Assembly: GCF_000244915.1 (NCBI RefSeq)
Contig: NZ_CM001442.1
Coordinates: 4,278,001 to 4,342,000, forward strand
From: Bradyrhizobium sp. WSM471
GTDB taxonomy: Bacteria; Pseudomonadota; Alphaproteobacteria; Rhizobiales; Xanthobacteraceae
DNA length: 64,000 nucleotides
Direction: 5' to 3'
The notes under the pieces were generated by a model. The model did no database searches, was not told the DNA's origin, and saw only the letters and a program-made list of their open reading frames with translations. The first letter of the stretch is position 1. Each line of letters opens with the position of its first letter. Positions 1-6,304 of the stretch are shown piece by piece. The translations under genes were made by a program, and so were the position numbers.

Positions 1-94
1 CCAGAGACGCAGGCTTCAGAAAGCCGGGCTGTACCGCCACGAGAACGGCAGCAGCAACAACGATCAACCCGGCGATAACAATGGCAATCTTCAT
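1..94 (-). CDS. Partial small membrane or secreted protein (runs off the left edge)
   Basis: An ATG at 94 on the minus strand follows a GAGGGG ribosome site and opens 31 codons with no stop before the window edge. The visible residues are one hydrophobic helix (KIAIVIAGLIVVAAAVLVAV), so this is a signal peptide or N-terminal membrane anchor. The rest lies outside the window and the family cannot be named. Confidence 0.55.
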   Translation of the reverse strand, partial: MKIAIVIAGLIVVAAAVLVAVQPGFLKPASL

Positions 95-160
95 CAGCCC
101 CTCACAAGAAACGTGCGACCATACAACAGCCGCAGCGTTCTACCAGCCACGGCGCTGCAT

Positions 161-250
161 GGTTCGAGACGCCCGCTTTAGCGGGCTCCTCACCATGAGG
201 GTCTGATATCTCGCCCGCAAAACTGGCCTCATCCTGAGGGCTCGACGCAG
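161..250. repeat. Intergenic palindromic repeat (degenerate copy)
   Basis: The stretch begins GGTTCGAGACGCCCGC, contains the short palindrome GCCCGCTTTAGCGGGC at 171-186, then CTCCTCACCATGAGG, and ends near CCTCATCCTGAGG. I recall this type of dispersed repeat from Bradyrhizobium intergenic regions. The right arm is degenerate here. I see no gene in 95-280. Confidence 0.5.
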
Positions 251-280
251 GCGCGCACGTATCCTCCGATCATGAACGTG

Positions 281-310
281 AAAAACCGCCCCTGACATGA
301 CCAGAGGCGG
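281..310 (-). terminator. Intrinsic terminator after the CsbD-like gene
   Basis: Read on the minus strand, a CCGCC...GGCGG stem with an inner CTG/CAG pairing is followed by five T. It lies about 30 bases past the stop of the 341-517 gene. Confidence 0.7.
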
Positions 311-340
311 CTTTCGCCAAGCGGCGTTTTCGAAACGCGA

Positions 341-517
341 TTAGTGACCGGTGCCGGGCTTCGTCGTCTTCGGCGGCTTGCCGTCTTCGATCCGGCCTTC
401 GTTGCGCAAGTCGCGACCTTCCTGAGCCTTCTTCTGGCTCTCGGGGGATTTGCCGTGTTCGTTCATCTCTTCTTTGATGAACCCGGCGCCTTCCTTCACT
501 TTACCTTCAACGCTCAT
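341..517 (-). CDS. Small hydrophilic stress protein, CsbD-like
   Basis: The protein has 58 residues, is very polar and has no hydrophobic segment. It begins MSVEGKVKEGAGFIKEEMNE, which resembles the GKVKE core of CsbD-type general stress proteins, but the second half (KPPKTTKPGTGH) is low complexity and the match is partial. The ATG at 517 was chosen over a longer frame because AAGGAG lies 7-8 bases upstream. A near-consensus EcfG promoter sits at 544-569. It is probably a stress-induced cytosolic protein of unknown mechanism. Confidence 0.7.
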   Translation of the reverse strand: MSVEGKVKEGAGFIKEEMNEHGKSPESQKKAQEGRDLRNEGRIEDGKPPKTTKPGTGH

Positions 518-543
518 GACGATCTCCTTGCTGGAGATGGGGC

Positions 544-569
544 AACTCGCGGCGAGACCTGACCGTTCC
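544..569 (-). promoter_or_regulatory. Near-consensus EcfG promoter
   Basis: On the minus strand GGAAC is followed after 17 bases by AGTT. The alphaproteobacterial EcfG consensus is GGAAC, 16 or 17 bases, CGTT, so there is one mismatch in the -10. It lies 27 bases before the CsbD-like start codon. Confidence 0.5.
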
Positions 570-632
570 GGCACGCGCGGGATTGTGAGGAGTGCAATGC
601 GACAGGTTCCAAAAAGACCCGCATCATGAAAT

Positions 633-662
633 GGCCGCGCCGCTTGTGGAAGCGGCGCGGCC
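633..662. terminator. Strong hairpin downstream of the secreted MXKDX-like gene
   Basis: GGCCGCGCCGCTT and its complement form a 13-base stem with a short loop. It lies about 30 bases after the stop of the 690-962 minus gene. There is no long T run, so termination efficiency is uncertain. Confidence 0.55.
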
Positions 663-689
663 GGGAAGCGAGCCGTACAGGAAACCGGC

Positions 690-962
690 TTACTTCATGT
701 TGCTGCGGGTCCTAGTGCCGCCCTGGTCGCTGCCGGGGCCGGAGCCGCCCTGGCCGGAGGCGTCGGGCTTCACCATTCCGCCCTTGCTCATGCCGTCATG
801 GCTCATGCCGGTCGTGCCCTTGGTCATCGTGCCCTTGTCCGTGTTGGTCATGCCGGGCTTCTGCATGTTGTCGGACTGTGGGGCAGGGCCGGTCTGGTTC
901 TGCGCAAAGGCAGCGCCGCACATGAGGCCGAGGGCGGCGGTCGCAACGACGAGCTTCTTCAT
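690..962 (-). CDS. Secreted low-complexity protein related to MXKDX-repeat proteins
   Basis: The protein has 90 residues. A signal peptide (MKKLVVATAALGLMCGAAFA, cleavage after AFA) is followed by a Met/Gly/Lys/Asp-rich tail with irregular repeats such as MTKGTTGMSHDGMSKGGM. The internal ATG at 962 has AGGAG upstream and the signal sequence right after it. It resembles the clearer MXKDX protein at 23176-23418 but with degenerate repeats. An exact EcfG promoter lies 29 bases upstream. It is likely periplasmic and its function is unknown. Confidence 0.8.
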   Translation of the reverse strand: MKKLVVATAALGLMCGAAFAQNQTGPAPQSDNMQKPGMTNTDKGTMTKGTTGMSHDGMSKGGMVKPDASGQGGSGPGSDQGGTRTRSNMK

Positions 963-990
963 CTCAAACTCCTGGTTGGTTGTGTGGGCC

Positions 991-1015
991 AACGGGAGCG
1001 CGGAAGCCGTGTTCC
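991..1015 (-). promoter_or_regulatory. EcfG general-stress promoter, exact consensus
   Basis: The minus strand reads GGAAC (1015-1011), 16 bases, CGTT (994-991). The -10 is 29 bases from the start codon of the secreted protein at 690-962, leaving room for a normal leader with its ribosome site. Confidence 0.75.
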
Positions 1016-1065
1016 TAAAACAGGGCGTTCCGGAGTGCAAAAAATCTCGTCTGCAACGAGGGTAC

Positions 1066-1155
1066 TTTCGGTTCTGATGGAATCAGAACCGCTCCAGATT
1101 GTTATGACGCGTTTTCTTCGCGCGAACCGGTATCGACTTCGCTGAAAACGCTCTA
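1066..1155. repeat. Dispersed intergenic repeat
   Basis: It contains GGTTCTGATGGAATCAGAACC, an inverted repeat, followed by GACGCGTTTTCTTCGCGCGAA and CCGGTATCGACTTCGCTGAAA. I recall this pattern as frequent between Bradyrhizobium genes. Its end touches the stop codon of the neighbouring minus-strand gene and may supply its 3' end. Confidence 0.55.
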
Positions 1156-1470
1156 AGCCGCAATGCGCTGGTCGGCCGGGCCCGTTAGGTGCTTGAGCAC
1201 TTCCGCATGCTCCAGGTCAGGAACCGCGATCGCCGTGTGGCTGTAGCTCGCATGGGTTCGTGATTTTGCAATCTGGTCCAGGATCTCGCCGCCCTTGATG
1301 ACGTGGAGGCCCATGCCCTCTCCGGACGGGAAGATCGCGAGCACCACGTCATAGGCCGTGATGACGGCCCGAAGCGCCTCGGCCTTGTCTTCGGCAATTT
1401 CGACAAACACGCGAACATCGGCTGCGAGTTCACGCAGCTCGTTAAAATCCAGCACTGTGGGGTACTCCAA
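1153..1470 (-). CDS. Hypothetical protein, about 105 residues
   Basis: This is a soluble mixed alpha/beta protein (MEYPTVLDFNELRELAADVR at the start) with no signal peptide or membrane segment, and I do not recognise the family. The long frame starts at TTG 1470. A GTG at 1455 has GGAG nine bases upstream and is an equally good start. It stands alone between intergenic stretches. Confidence 0.65.
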   Translation of the reverse strand: MEYPTVLDFNELRELAADVRVFVEIAEDKAEALRAVITAYDVVLAIFPSGEGMGLHVIKGGEILDQIAKSRTHASYSHTAIAVPDLEHAEVLKHLTGPADQRIAA

Positions 1471-1702
1471 CGCAACGATACTGACAGGAGCTTGGAGGCG
1501 TTAGGTTACCGAAGTCTCAACGGCGCATGCCCGATCACAGGTTTCTCGACCAGGCGTCCCTCGCGAGGCCGATAAGACGAGCGGGCGTTGCCGCCTGCTC
1601 GACAAACGCCGGCACGGGAAGAGCATCTGGAGCGGGGAAGGACTAAGCGCGCCTCGTACCCATTTGGGCGGTCACACAATGCGCGCGTGACTTATGCGCG
1701 TT

Positions 1703-1888
1703 TTACTTGGCATATCCCTGGGAGCGGAGCCACGCGATCTTGCGGTCGCCGTTGATCCAGTCGTCGGCGTCTGCCTTGCTGGTGAAGCCCTTGATCTCGC
1801 GCTGTTCGCTGTCCGGGTAATCCGCCAGGATTTTCCAGTCGTTGTCTGCAATGCGGACGGTTTTGAAGGTCACTTTTGTTTTTGCCAT
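1703..1888 (-). CDS. Conserved-looking small hypothetical protein
   Basis: The protein has 61 residues, with Lys-rich ends and a Trp-containing core (DDWINGDRKIAWLRSQGYAK at the C-terminus). It is cytosolic, with no signal peptide. The ending resembles small rhizobial proteins of unknown function. The ATG at 1888 is preceded by a purine-poor leader, so the start is less certain than the frame. Confidence 0.65.
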   Translation of the reverse strand: MAKTKVTFKTVRIADNDWKILADYPDSEQREIKGFTSKADADDWINGDRKIAWLRSQGYAK

Positions 1889-2297
1889 GCTGCATTATGC
1901 AGGAGATGGCCGGAAAAGAGAACCTGCCTTGTGACGGTCACCCGCGTGGCCCCGGCGCAGACCTCGGGGCCCAGCCGGATCGGCAATGCGCGGCAGGGCT
2001 CCCGGCAAACGCGAAAGCCCCGCCTGGGGGAAGCGGGGCTCTCTGATGGGGTGAAGTTTGGGGACTTCAAAGAGTTAGACGCCTCCGGGAGAAAATGGTT
2101 CAACGCGAAAACGGCGCAAGCTGCGGCATCTTTGCCGGGGCGTGCGGCCCTCCGCAGAACCCCCTGCTTGCGTTTTGGCCGTCGATGGGTTCTAAGCCCC
2201 GTCACTTCATGAAAGTTGGCATGAATCAGAAGCGCGTTGCGCGGTCGGACCGCGTCCTGAGCAAAGCCTGCTCGCGCGCACAGAAGGAAATTCAGAC
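1889..2297. other. 409-base intergenic region
   Basis: No convincing gene is seen on either strand. It holds a hairpin at 2016-2040 (AGCCCCG stem, 11-base loop) that belongs to no obvious gene, and the promoter region of the HU gene, whose ribosome site GAAGGAAA lies just before 2298. Confidence 0.6.
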
Positions 2298-2594
2298 ATG
2301 GCGAAGATGACCAAGACTCAGTTGATCGATGCAATTGCCGAGGGCACGCAGCTGTCGAAGAACGACGTGAAGTCGGTCATCGAGTATATGGCGACGGTTG
2401 GCTACAAAGAGCTCAACGAGTCCGGCGAATTCGTCATTCCCGGCTTCGTGAAGATGTCGGTGGTGGACAAGCCGGCGACCGAAGCCCGCATGGGCGTCAA
2501 TCCCTTCACCAAGGAGCCGATGCAGTTCGCCGCGAAGCCGGCGAGCAAGTCGGTGAAGGCCTCTCCTCTGAAGGTGGCCAAGGACTCCGTCTAA
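2298..2594 (+). CDS. HU-family DNA-binding protein
   Basis: The protein has 98 residues, close to the 90-100 usual for HU/IHF. The helical dimerisation half (MTKTQLIDAIAEGTQLSKND) is followed by the beta-arm region with the RMGVNPFTKEP motif, the equivalent of the R-x-G-x-NP arm that intercalates in DNA. The C-terminus has a short Lys/Ala/Ser tail (AAKPASKSVKASPLKVAK), longer than in minimal HU. Its role is nucleoid compaction and DNA bending. It appears monocistronic. Confidence 0.92.
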   Translation: MAKMTKTQLIDAIAEGTQLSKNDVKSVIEYMATVGYKELNESGEFVIPGFVKMSVVDKPATEARMGVNPFTKEPMQFAAKPASKSVKASPLKVAKDSV

Positions 2595-2754
2595 GGGCTC
2601 GCCAAGGACTCGCGTTTTCGTTGTGGACTCTCCTTTTTGCGGAGTGCTGCCGCGGAGTGCTGCAATGACTGCTTGCTTGTGCTGAACCAATAAGGAACTC
2701 TCTTAGGGAACTCTAGGGCGTCGTCAGGCTTTGCTTCCGAAAGGGAGAAATCAC

Positions 2755-2931
2755 ATGACTGGTCTCAGCGAAGAAGAGATTCGAAATCGGGCTTATCACC
2801 TCTGGAAGGAGGCCGGCGAGCCCGCGGGCACGATGGACACCTTCTGGTACGAGGCCGAAAAGGAGCTTCTCGCCGAGCGGACCAAGCAAGGCGAAGTCCC
2901 ACCCGGGATGACCGACAATCTGCCGGTCTGA
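2755..2931 (+). CDS. DUF2934 domain protein
   Basis: The protein has 58 residues. The core EEEIRNRAYHLWKEAGEPAG with a following WYEAEKELLAE is the DUF2934 signature, a short helical domain common in rhizobia and of unknown function. The ATG at 2755 follows GGGAGA by five bases, and a longer in-frame start at 2731 lacks this. A strong hairpin follows at 2978-3016. Confidence 0.85.
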   Translation: MTGLSEEEIRNRAYHLWKEAGEPAGTMDTFWYEAEKELLAERTKQGEVPPGMTDNLPV

Positions 2932-2977
2932 CTTTGCTGGTCTAACAGGCGGACAGAGGCGAGCGTCGACAGTTCTC

Positions 2978-3016
2978 AAAGCAGCCACCCGGCGTAACAC
3001 CCCGGGTGGCTGCTTT
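2978..3016. terminator. Bidirectional hairpin terminator
   Basis: AAAGCAGCCACCC and its exact complement form 13-base arms around a 13-base loop, with A and T tracts at the two ends. It ends the DUF2934 transcript and could also stop leftward transcription reading through the neighbouring small RNA terminator. Confidence 0.75.
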
Positions 3017-3041
3017 GATGTTCGGGCCACCGCTCTCAAAG

Positions 3042-3121
3042 AAAAACCCCGGGCTTGGGGACCGGGGCTCTTCAAGCTGGTCGGCCGCGTCGCGACATGC
3101 CGCCAGCACCACTGAATTCGA
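3042..3121 (-). ncRNA. Candidate stress-induced small RNA 1
   Basis: An exact EcfG promoter at 3128-3152 points into this stretch, which has no credible open frame. About 80 nt downstream is an intrinsic terminator on the same strand: a CCCCGG/CCGGGG stem (3047-3067) followed by five T (3046-3042). The 5' part carries AGTGGTGC, also found near the 5' end of the second candidate at 26435-26507. The ends are inferred from promoter and terminator positions. The alternative is a short leader or 3' fragment of the gene at 3158-3385. Confidence 0.45.
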
Positions 3122-3127
3122 CCTGAC

Positions 3128-3152
3128 AACGCAGGCCGGGAAAATTCGTTCC
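3128..3152 (-). promoter_or_regulatory. EcfG promoter, exact consensus, no gene downstream
   Basis: The minus strand reads GGAAC (3152-3148), 16 bases, CGTT (3131-3128). It starts six bases after the stop of the 3158-3385 gene and drives only the short interval up to the terminator at 3042-3067. Confidence 0.7.
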
Positions 3153-3157
3153 GGCCG

Positions 3158-3385
3158 CTAGTCCGGCGACACGGACACGTCGATGATCGCCGGCGTATCG
3201 ACCTGGCGCTCGCGCCAGACGACGAGATCGCATTTGGGATTGAGCCACTGATATTCGGAGCCGCGCGCCTTCAGATGCGCGAGCGCTGCATCATGTGCGG
3301 CGGTCTGATCCGGCGCTTCGACCATGATCTCCACAGTCTCCTCGATCTGACGCACCACTTCGACGGCGTAGTATTTTCTGGTCAC
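3158..3385 (-). CDS. Small hypothetical protein under EcfG control
   Basis: The protein has 75 residues from a GTG start at 3385, chosen because GAGG lies just upstream and an EcfG promoter (3408-3432) is 23 bases away; the longer frame would overlap that promoter. It reads (V)TRKYYAVEVVRQIEETVEIM and so on, with alternating hydrophobic strands and one helix, which suggests a small alpha/beta fold. There is no signal peptide. The family is not recognised. Confidence 0.7.
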   Translation of the reverse strand: MTRKYYAVEVVRQIEETVEIMVEAPDQTAAHDAALAHLKARGSEYQWLNPKCDLVVWRERQVDTPAIIDVSVSPD

Positions 3386-3407
3386 GGTCCCTCGCTCCGG
3401 AATGACT

Positions 3408-3432
3408 AACGGGGAGGGCGGTGGCGCGTTCC
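3408..3432 (-). promoter_or_regulatory. EcfG promoter, exact consensus
   Basis: The minus strand reads GGAAC (3432-3428), 16 bases, CGTT (3411-3408). It is directly upstream of the GTG-started gene at 3158-3385. Confidence 0.75.
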
Positions 3433-3439
3433 CCAAAAG

Positions 3440-3464
3440 AAAAACCCCGCGCTTTCGCACGGGG
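3440..3464 (-). terminator. Orphan intrinsic terminator with GAAA loop
   Basis: On the minus strand CCCCGTGC-GAAA-GCGCGGGG (8 base pairs) is followed by TTTTT. It and its flank (CCAGCTAAGAAGG) resemble the end of candidate small RNA 1. No leftward gene precedes it. A degenerate EcfG-like site (AGAAC, 16 bases, CGCT) lies at 3493-3517, so a third, weaker small RNA is possible. Confidence 0.55.
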
Positions 3465-3676
3465 CCTTCTTAGCTGGCTGCGATGGGATTTCAGCGCCGC
3501 GCCGCCCGCCGCGTTCTCGAACTTAAGGTTGAAAACCCAAAAAGCAACCGCGCCGGCGCGCGGAAGGCTCAAGGCGATCTGCCCGGCGAATTTCGCGAGG
3601 AGGGGCTGGACTTTGTGTTCTTCATTTGTTCTAGTGAAGCATCTCTTTGGCGGCGACCATTTGGTTGGAGGTGCCC

Positions 3677-3829
3677 ATGACTGTCGAGAAACAACGCGAA
3701 GTGATCAGGCTCTGGAATCAACTCAGGAAGCTCGAAGGTCCGGCCGCGGAAGAACTCCGCATCCAGATCCTCGAATGCTTTTCGGAGAAGGACCTGTCGG
3801 GGAAGGAGACGGTGAAGCAAGCGGCGTGA
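3677..3829 (+). CDS. Small hypothetical protein
   Basis: The protein has 50 residues beginning MTVEKQREVIRLWNQLRKLE. It is predicted to be largely helical and charged, with a single Cys. The ATG at 3677 has GGAGG seven bases upstream; a longer frame from 3647 lacks a site. The family is not recognised. Confidence 0.6.
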   Translation: MTVEKQREVIRLWNQLRKLEGPAAEELRIQILECFSEKDLSGKETVKQAA

Positions 3830-3883
3830 TGAGCGTCGCACTACGTGGATGATAACAGGCAATCGCGCCGGCCTTCACCGATC

Positions 3884-3960
3884 GTTAGGAATCGTTTTGT
3901 GCTGATTTCTCGACTCCGATTCGTTCCTTGCGAACGAAATGGAGTCGGATGCAGAACAAG
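3884..3960. repeat. Hairpin-bearing repeat, copy A
   Basis: It shares with copies B (4257-4345) and C (26877-26965) the order GTTA(A)GRA..., a middle GATTTCT or GATCTTC, then GATTCGTTC...GAACGAA, a stem-loop, then a purine-rich GGAG and a GAACAA. The inner hairpin is GATTCGTTC-CTTGC-GAACGAA here. Confidence 0.5.
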
Positions 3961-4072
3961 CCGTGGCTTCTGTGTCGATGCGGGACGCGCCCTTCCTGAC
4001 CAAGCCGGCGTGATGCTTCGCACAGTCCCGTCCGCGTGTCCTCGCTACGAGATGAGGCGAGGGAGACGCGAC

Positions 4073-4210
4073 ATGGATGCGTGCTGGTTGCTCGAGATGT
4101 TTGCCGAGATCGCAAAAGTGTTTTGGTACGACCGGCACCCGCGCTTGCGCAAAGGCAGGCCGTCGGTGCCGCAGGTGCCACCGCGATGGAAATCCGAAGA
4201 CGCGATGTGA
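4073..4210 (+). CDS. Possible 45-residue small protein
   Basis: The ATG at 4073 follows GAGGGAGA by six bases. The frame reads MDACWLLEMFAEIAKVFWYD at the start and a Pro/Arg-rich C-terminal half, with an amphipathic Trp-rich helix that could bind a membrane. It lies between two copies of the hairpin repeat. There is no promoter or homology evidence, so this is tentative. Confidence 0.35.
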   Translation: MDACWLLEMFAEIAKVFWYDRHPRLRKGRPSVPQVPPRWKSEDAM

Positions 4211-4256
4211 GCGCGCGATCGTTGGCGATGATGCGATCGTTTGCGCACAAACGAAG

Positions 4257-4345
4257 TGTTAAGACTTGCTTCGCGCCGATTTCTGCGATTCCGATTCGTT
4301 CTTCGAGAACGAAAGGCAGGTGAAGCTGGAACAAAGCCGGACGGC
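4257..4345. repeat. Hairpin-bearing repeat, copy B
   Basis: GTTAAGACTTGCTTCG opens the copy, GATTCGTTC-TTCGA-GAACGAA forms the stem-loop and GGAACAAAGCC closes it. It sits in a 365-base stretch (4211-4575) where I see no other gene. Confidence 0.5.
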
Positions 4346-4575
4346 GGATCGCCAGAAGCTTCGGCTTCGAGCTTGAAGCGGCTCGCCGAGTTCTGGAGAC
4401 GCTTCGCCAACTCCTAACGGAAGCTTGCCGCGAAGCCGATAACCCTATTCGGTTAGGTTAAAAGCGCAATCGCGTTGCGCTTGCCGCTGCTTGGGATAGG
4501 TGTCTGGCGAAGACGCGATCCGACTTTGCCAACAAGCGACTTTGACCAACAAGCAATTTTGCCAAGAACGAATTC

Positions 4576-4773
4576 ATGACACCTTTTTCAGAACCGAGTT
4601 TTTATCAGGGCGACCGCCAGACCTACCGGCGCGTCGCCATCGTCGGCACGCTCTTTTGTCTGGCATTCGTAATGATCAGTATCTCGCTGCGGCCGCAGCT
4701 CGAGGACACGCGTGTCGCGGTCAAGGCCGACCGGCTGATGCGCACGGCCGGCCAGGCGCCGCACGCGAATTAG
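4576..4773 (+). CDS. Small inner-membrane protein, hypothetical
   Basis: The protein has 65 residues. A polar N-terminus (MTPFSEPSFYQGDRQTYRR) precedes one transmembrane helix (about residues 21-38, VAIVGTLFCLAFVMISIS) and a basic cytosolic or periplasmic tail. The ribosome site is weak (AAGAACG). Its stop overlaps, tail to tail, the stop of the 41-residue gene on the other strand. Confidence 0.6.
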   Translation: MTPFSEPSFYQGDRQTYRRVAIVGTLFCLAFVMISISLRPQLEDTRVAVKADRLMRTAGQAPHAN

Positions 4774-4895
4774 CGGTCGTCGCCGGAGATCTGATGGTCG
4801 GCGGAATTCCCCGGGCACGCGGTGCCGTGTGAGGCGAGCGCCACGAAGCCGGCATAGCCGGACAGGTTGAGCAGGACTTCGAGCCAAACGGGCAT
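4770..4895 (-). CDS. 41-residue membrane peptide under EcfG control
   Basis: It begins MPVWLEVLLNLSGYAGFVAL, a single hydrophobic helix, followed by a polar tail ending SGDDR. A purine-rich AAGGAGAAAAGAGG leader precedes the ATG at 4895, and an exact EcfG promoter lies 32 bases upstream at 4927-4951. Promoter, ribosome site and helix together make this short frame credible. It is probably a stress-induced small membrane protein. Confidence 0.65.
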   Translation of the reverse strand: MPVWLEVLLNLSGYAGFVALASHGTACPGNSADHQISGDDR

Positions 4896-4926
4896 GTCGG
4901 CCTCTTTTCTCCTTGAAGGCTACGCC

Positions 4927-4951
4927 AACGTGCGCGCGAAGCGCATGTTCC
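4927..4951 (-). promoter_or_regulatory. EcfG promoter, exact consensus
   Basis: The minus strand reads GGAAC (4951-4947), 16 bases, CGTT (4930-4927). It drives the 41-residue membrane peptide gene. Confidence 0.75.
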
Positions 4952-4971
4952 CGGACAAGAACAACGGCACC

Positions 4972-5202
4972 TCAAAGCGGGGTGGTGGGGTCGAGCCGCC
5001 GGCCGAGGGCGCCTACGGACTCGCTCGACGGCTGTTCCTTGAGGAACTCCGCAATGGCCCGCGCCAGTTCGCCGTCGCTCATCGGCGTCGGCGGCGGGCG
5101 CAGCGTGCCGACACCGAAACTGCGGACGATCTCGTCGTAATGCTGATCGCCGGATCTGGGAACGAGCCTGCGGATACGGGCCAGCAATTTGGATATCGGC
5201 AC
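4972..5202 (-). CDS. Small hypothetical protein
   Basis: The protein has 76 residues from a GTG at 5202 with AGGAGG five bases upstream, which decides the start. It is basic at the N-terminus (PISKLLARIRRLVPRSGDQ) with a Pro-rich centre and a C-terminal helix. There is no signal peptide. The family is not recognised. Confidence 0.65.
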   Translation of the reverse strand: MPISKLLARIRRLVPRSGDQHYDEIVRSFGVGTLRPPPTPMSDGELARAIAEFLKEQPSSESVGALGRRLDPTTPL

Positions 5203-5274
5203 TTCATCCTCCTAGACGCTCCCCGCTGGCAGCAATGGTGGTGCGTTGCCAATTTGCTGTCGTAAAACTGAAAA

Positions 5275-5306
5275 CCCCGCCAGCATTGGCGATGCTGACG
5301 GGGTCT
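5275..5306 (-). terminator. Strong orphan terminator
   Basis: On the minus strand ACCCCGTCAGCAT pairs with ATGCTGGCGGGGT (13 pairs, one G-T) and is followed by TTTCAGTTTT. No leftward gene ends here; the next one, 4972-5202, begins further left. It may end an unannotated RNA starting near 5350. Confidence 0.6.
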
Positions 5307-5363
5307 TCGTGCTGTTGCCTCAACCCGACGGCGGAGGCTTCCGCACTTGAACAAACAATTCGC

Positions 5364-5388
5364 GGAACGCGCGCCTGTTCCATGCGTG
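5364..5388 (+). promoter_or_regulatory. Near-consensus EcfG promoter
   Basis: GGAAC, 16 bases, CGTG, with one mismatch in the -10. It lies 92 bases before the start of the secreted protein at 5481. The element also holds an inverted GTTCC, so a divergent weaker site is conceivable. Confidence 0.35.
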
Positions 5389-5480
5389 GCCGGATTTATT
5401 CCGAGCTCGGTTCCACAGGCTTGCGCGCAACCATCGCAACGCGCCGGCGTTGTCTGTGCGAGATACGAAGGAGGACATTT

Positions 5481-5777
5481 ATGATCAGGAAGACACTGGC
5501 AGTTCTGGCTACCGTTGCGGCCGTCGGCGTGACTGCGGTCGCGGCGCCTGCGCCCGCTGAGGCGCGCGGCCGCGGCATCGGTCCGGGCCTCGCATTCGGC
5601 CTTGCGGCCGGCGCCATCACCGCGGGCGCTGTCGCCGCATCCCATCCTTATGGCTACGGCTACGGCCCGGGGTATGGCTACTATGGCCGCCCGGCCTACG
5701 CTTACGGCCCTGGTCCGTACGCCTATTACGGCGATGGACCGTACTACCGCCGCCACCATTATTACCGTCACTGGTAA
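5481..5777 (+). CDS. Secreted Gly/Tyr-rich protein
   Basis: The protein has 98 residues. A signal peptide (MIRKTLAVLATVAAVGVTAV, with a cleavable APAEA) is followed by a glycine-zipper-like hydrophobic stretch (GPGLAFGLAAGAITAGAVAA) and a tail of YGYG and YYRR repeats. The ATG at 5481 has GGAGG eight bases upstream. Such proteins are usually periplasmic or outer-membrane associated in rhizobia, and the function is unknown. Confidence 0.8.
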   Translation: MIRKTLAVLATVAAVGVTAVAAPAPAEARGRGIGPGLAFGLAAGAITAGAVAASHPYGYGYGPGYGYYGRPAYAYGPGPYAYYGDGPYYRRHHYYRHW

Positions 5778-5792
5778 CGGCTGAACAAACGA

Positions 5793-5824
5793 AAGAGCCC
5801 GGAGCAACGCTCCGGGCTCTTTTC
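5793..5824. terminator. Intrinsic terminator between convergent genes
   Basis: AGAGCCCGGAGC-AAC-GCTCCGGGCTCT (12 pairs, short loop) followed by TTTT on the plus strand and preceded by AAAG. It ends the 5481-5777 gene and probably also the minus-strand gene at 5846-6010. Confidence 0.85.
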
Positions 5825-5845
5825 ATGCCTGGTGATCTGGTGTCG

Positions 5846-6010
5846 TTACGGCCAGAGCGAGGGCCGTTCCACCTTGCGCGCGTTGTCGAGCGTCGACACG
5901 AAATACTCGTCACGCTCGCGTTTGAATTTTTCCTGGGTGGCACGGAAGGCGGCGACACGGGCGGCGATCTCTTCGCGTTCGCGGATTTTACGCTGTTCGT
6001 CCTCGGTCAT
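5846..6010 (-). CDS. Small coiled-coil-like hypothetical protein
   Basis: The protein has 54 residues, almost entirely charged helix (MTEDEQRKIREREEIAARVA at the start). GAGGGG lies eight bases before the ATG at 6010, so the longer frame starting at 6121 was trimmed. The region 6011-6304 upstream holds no other gene that I can see. Confidence 0.65.
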   Translation of the reverse strand: MTEDEQRKIREREEIAARVAAFRATQEKFKRERDEYFVSTLDNARKVERPSLWP

Positions 6011-6304
6011 TTCAAATCCCCTCTGCACGTGAGTATGTGTCCTACTGAACCCAAGCACTGCCGCCGCAATCACATTGAGTCGCATCAACACATGCATTGG
6101 CGCTTCTGATTGGGGCGTCAATGGGGAGGAGGCATTGCAGGATTGTGATAAGCGAGGGTCGGAAAAAATTGCCGACCGCGTCTTGCGCGGCAGTGGATAA
6201 CAGCGTCAATAATCTTGTCGCTTGCACATGTTGCAGCTAGCGCAAAAACAAATCAGCAAAACCGATCAGCCAAGCCAATCGGCAAAGCAAAACGGGAGGC
6301 CGCG

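Noticed and set aside
2694..2727. Two GGAAC motifs before the DUF2934 gene, considered as EcfG sites
   Set aside because: Sixteen or seventeen bases downstream there is no CGTT (AGGG, GCTT or CTTT), so the match is too weak.
3291..3572. Minus-strand frame containing AFWVFNLKFENAAGG
   Set aside because: It crosses a terminator and an EcfG promoter and lacks an initiation codon with a ribosome site.
5204..5383. 59-residue minus-strand frame ending just before the 5202 GTG
   Set aside because: It runs through the strong terminator at 5275-5306 and has no ribosome site or recognisable composition.
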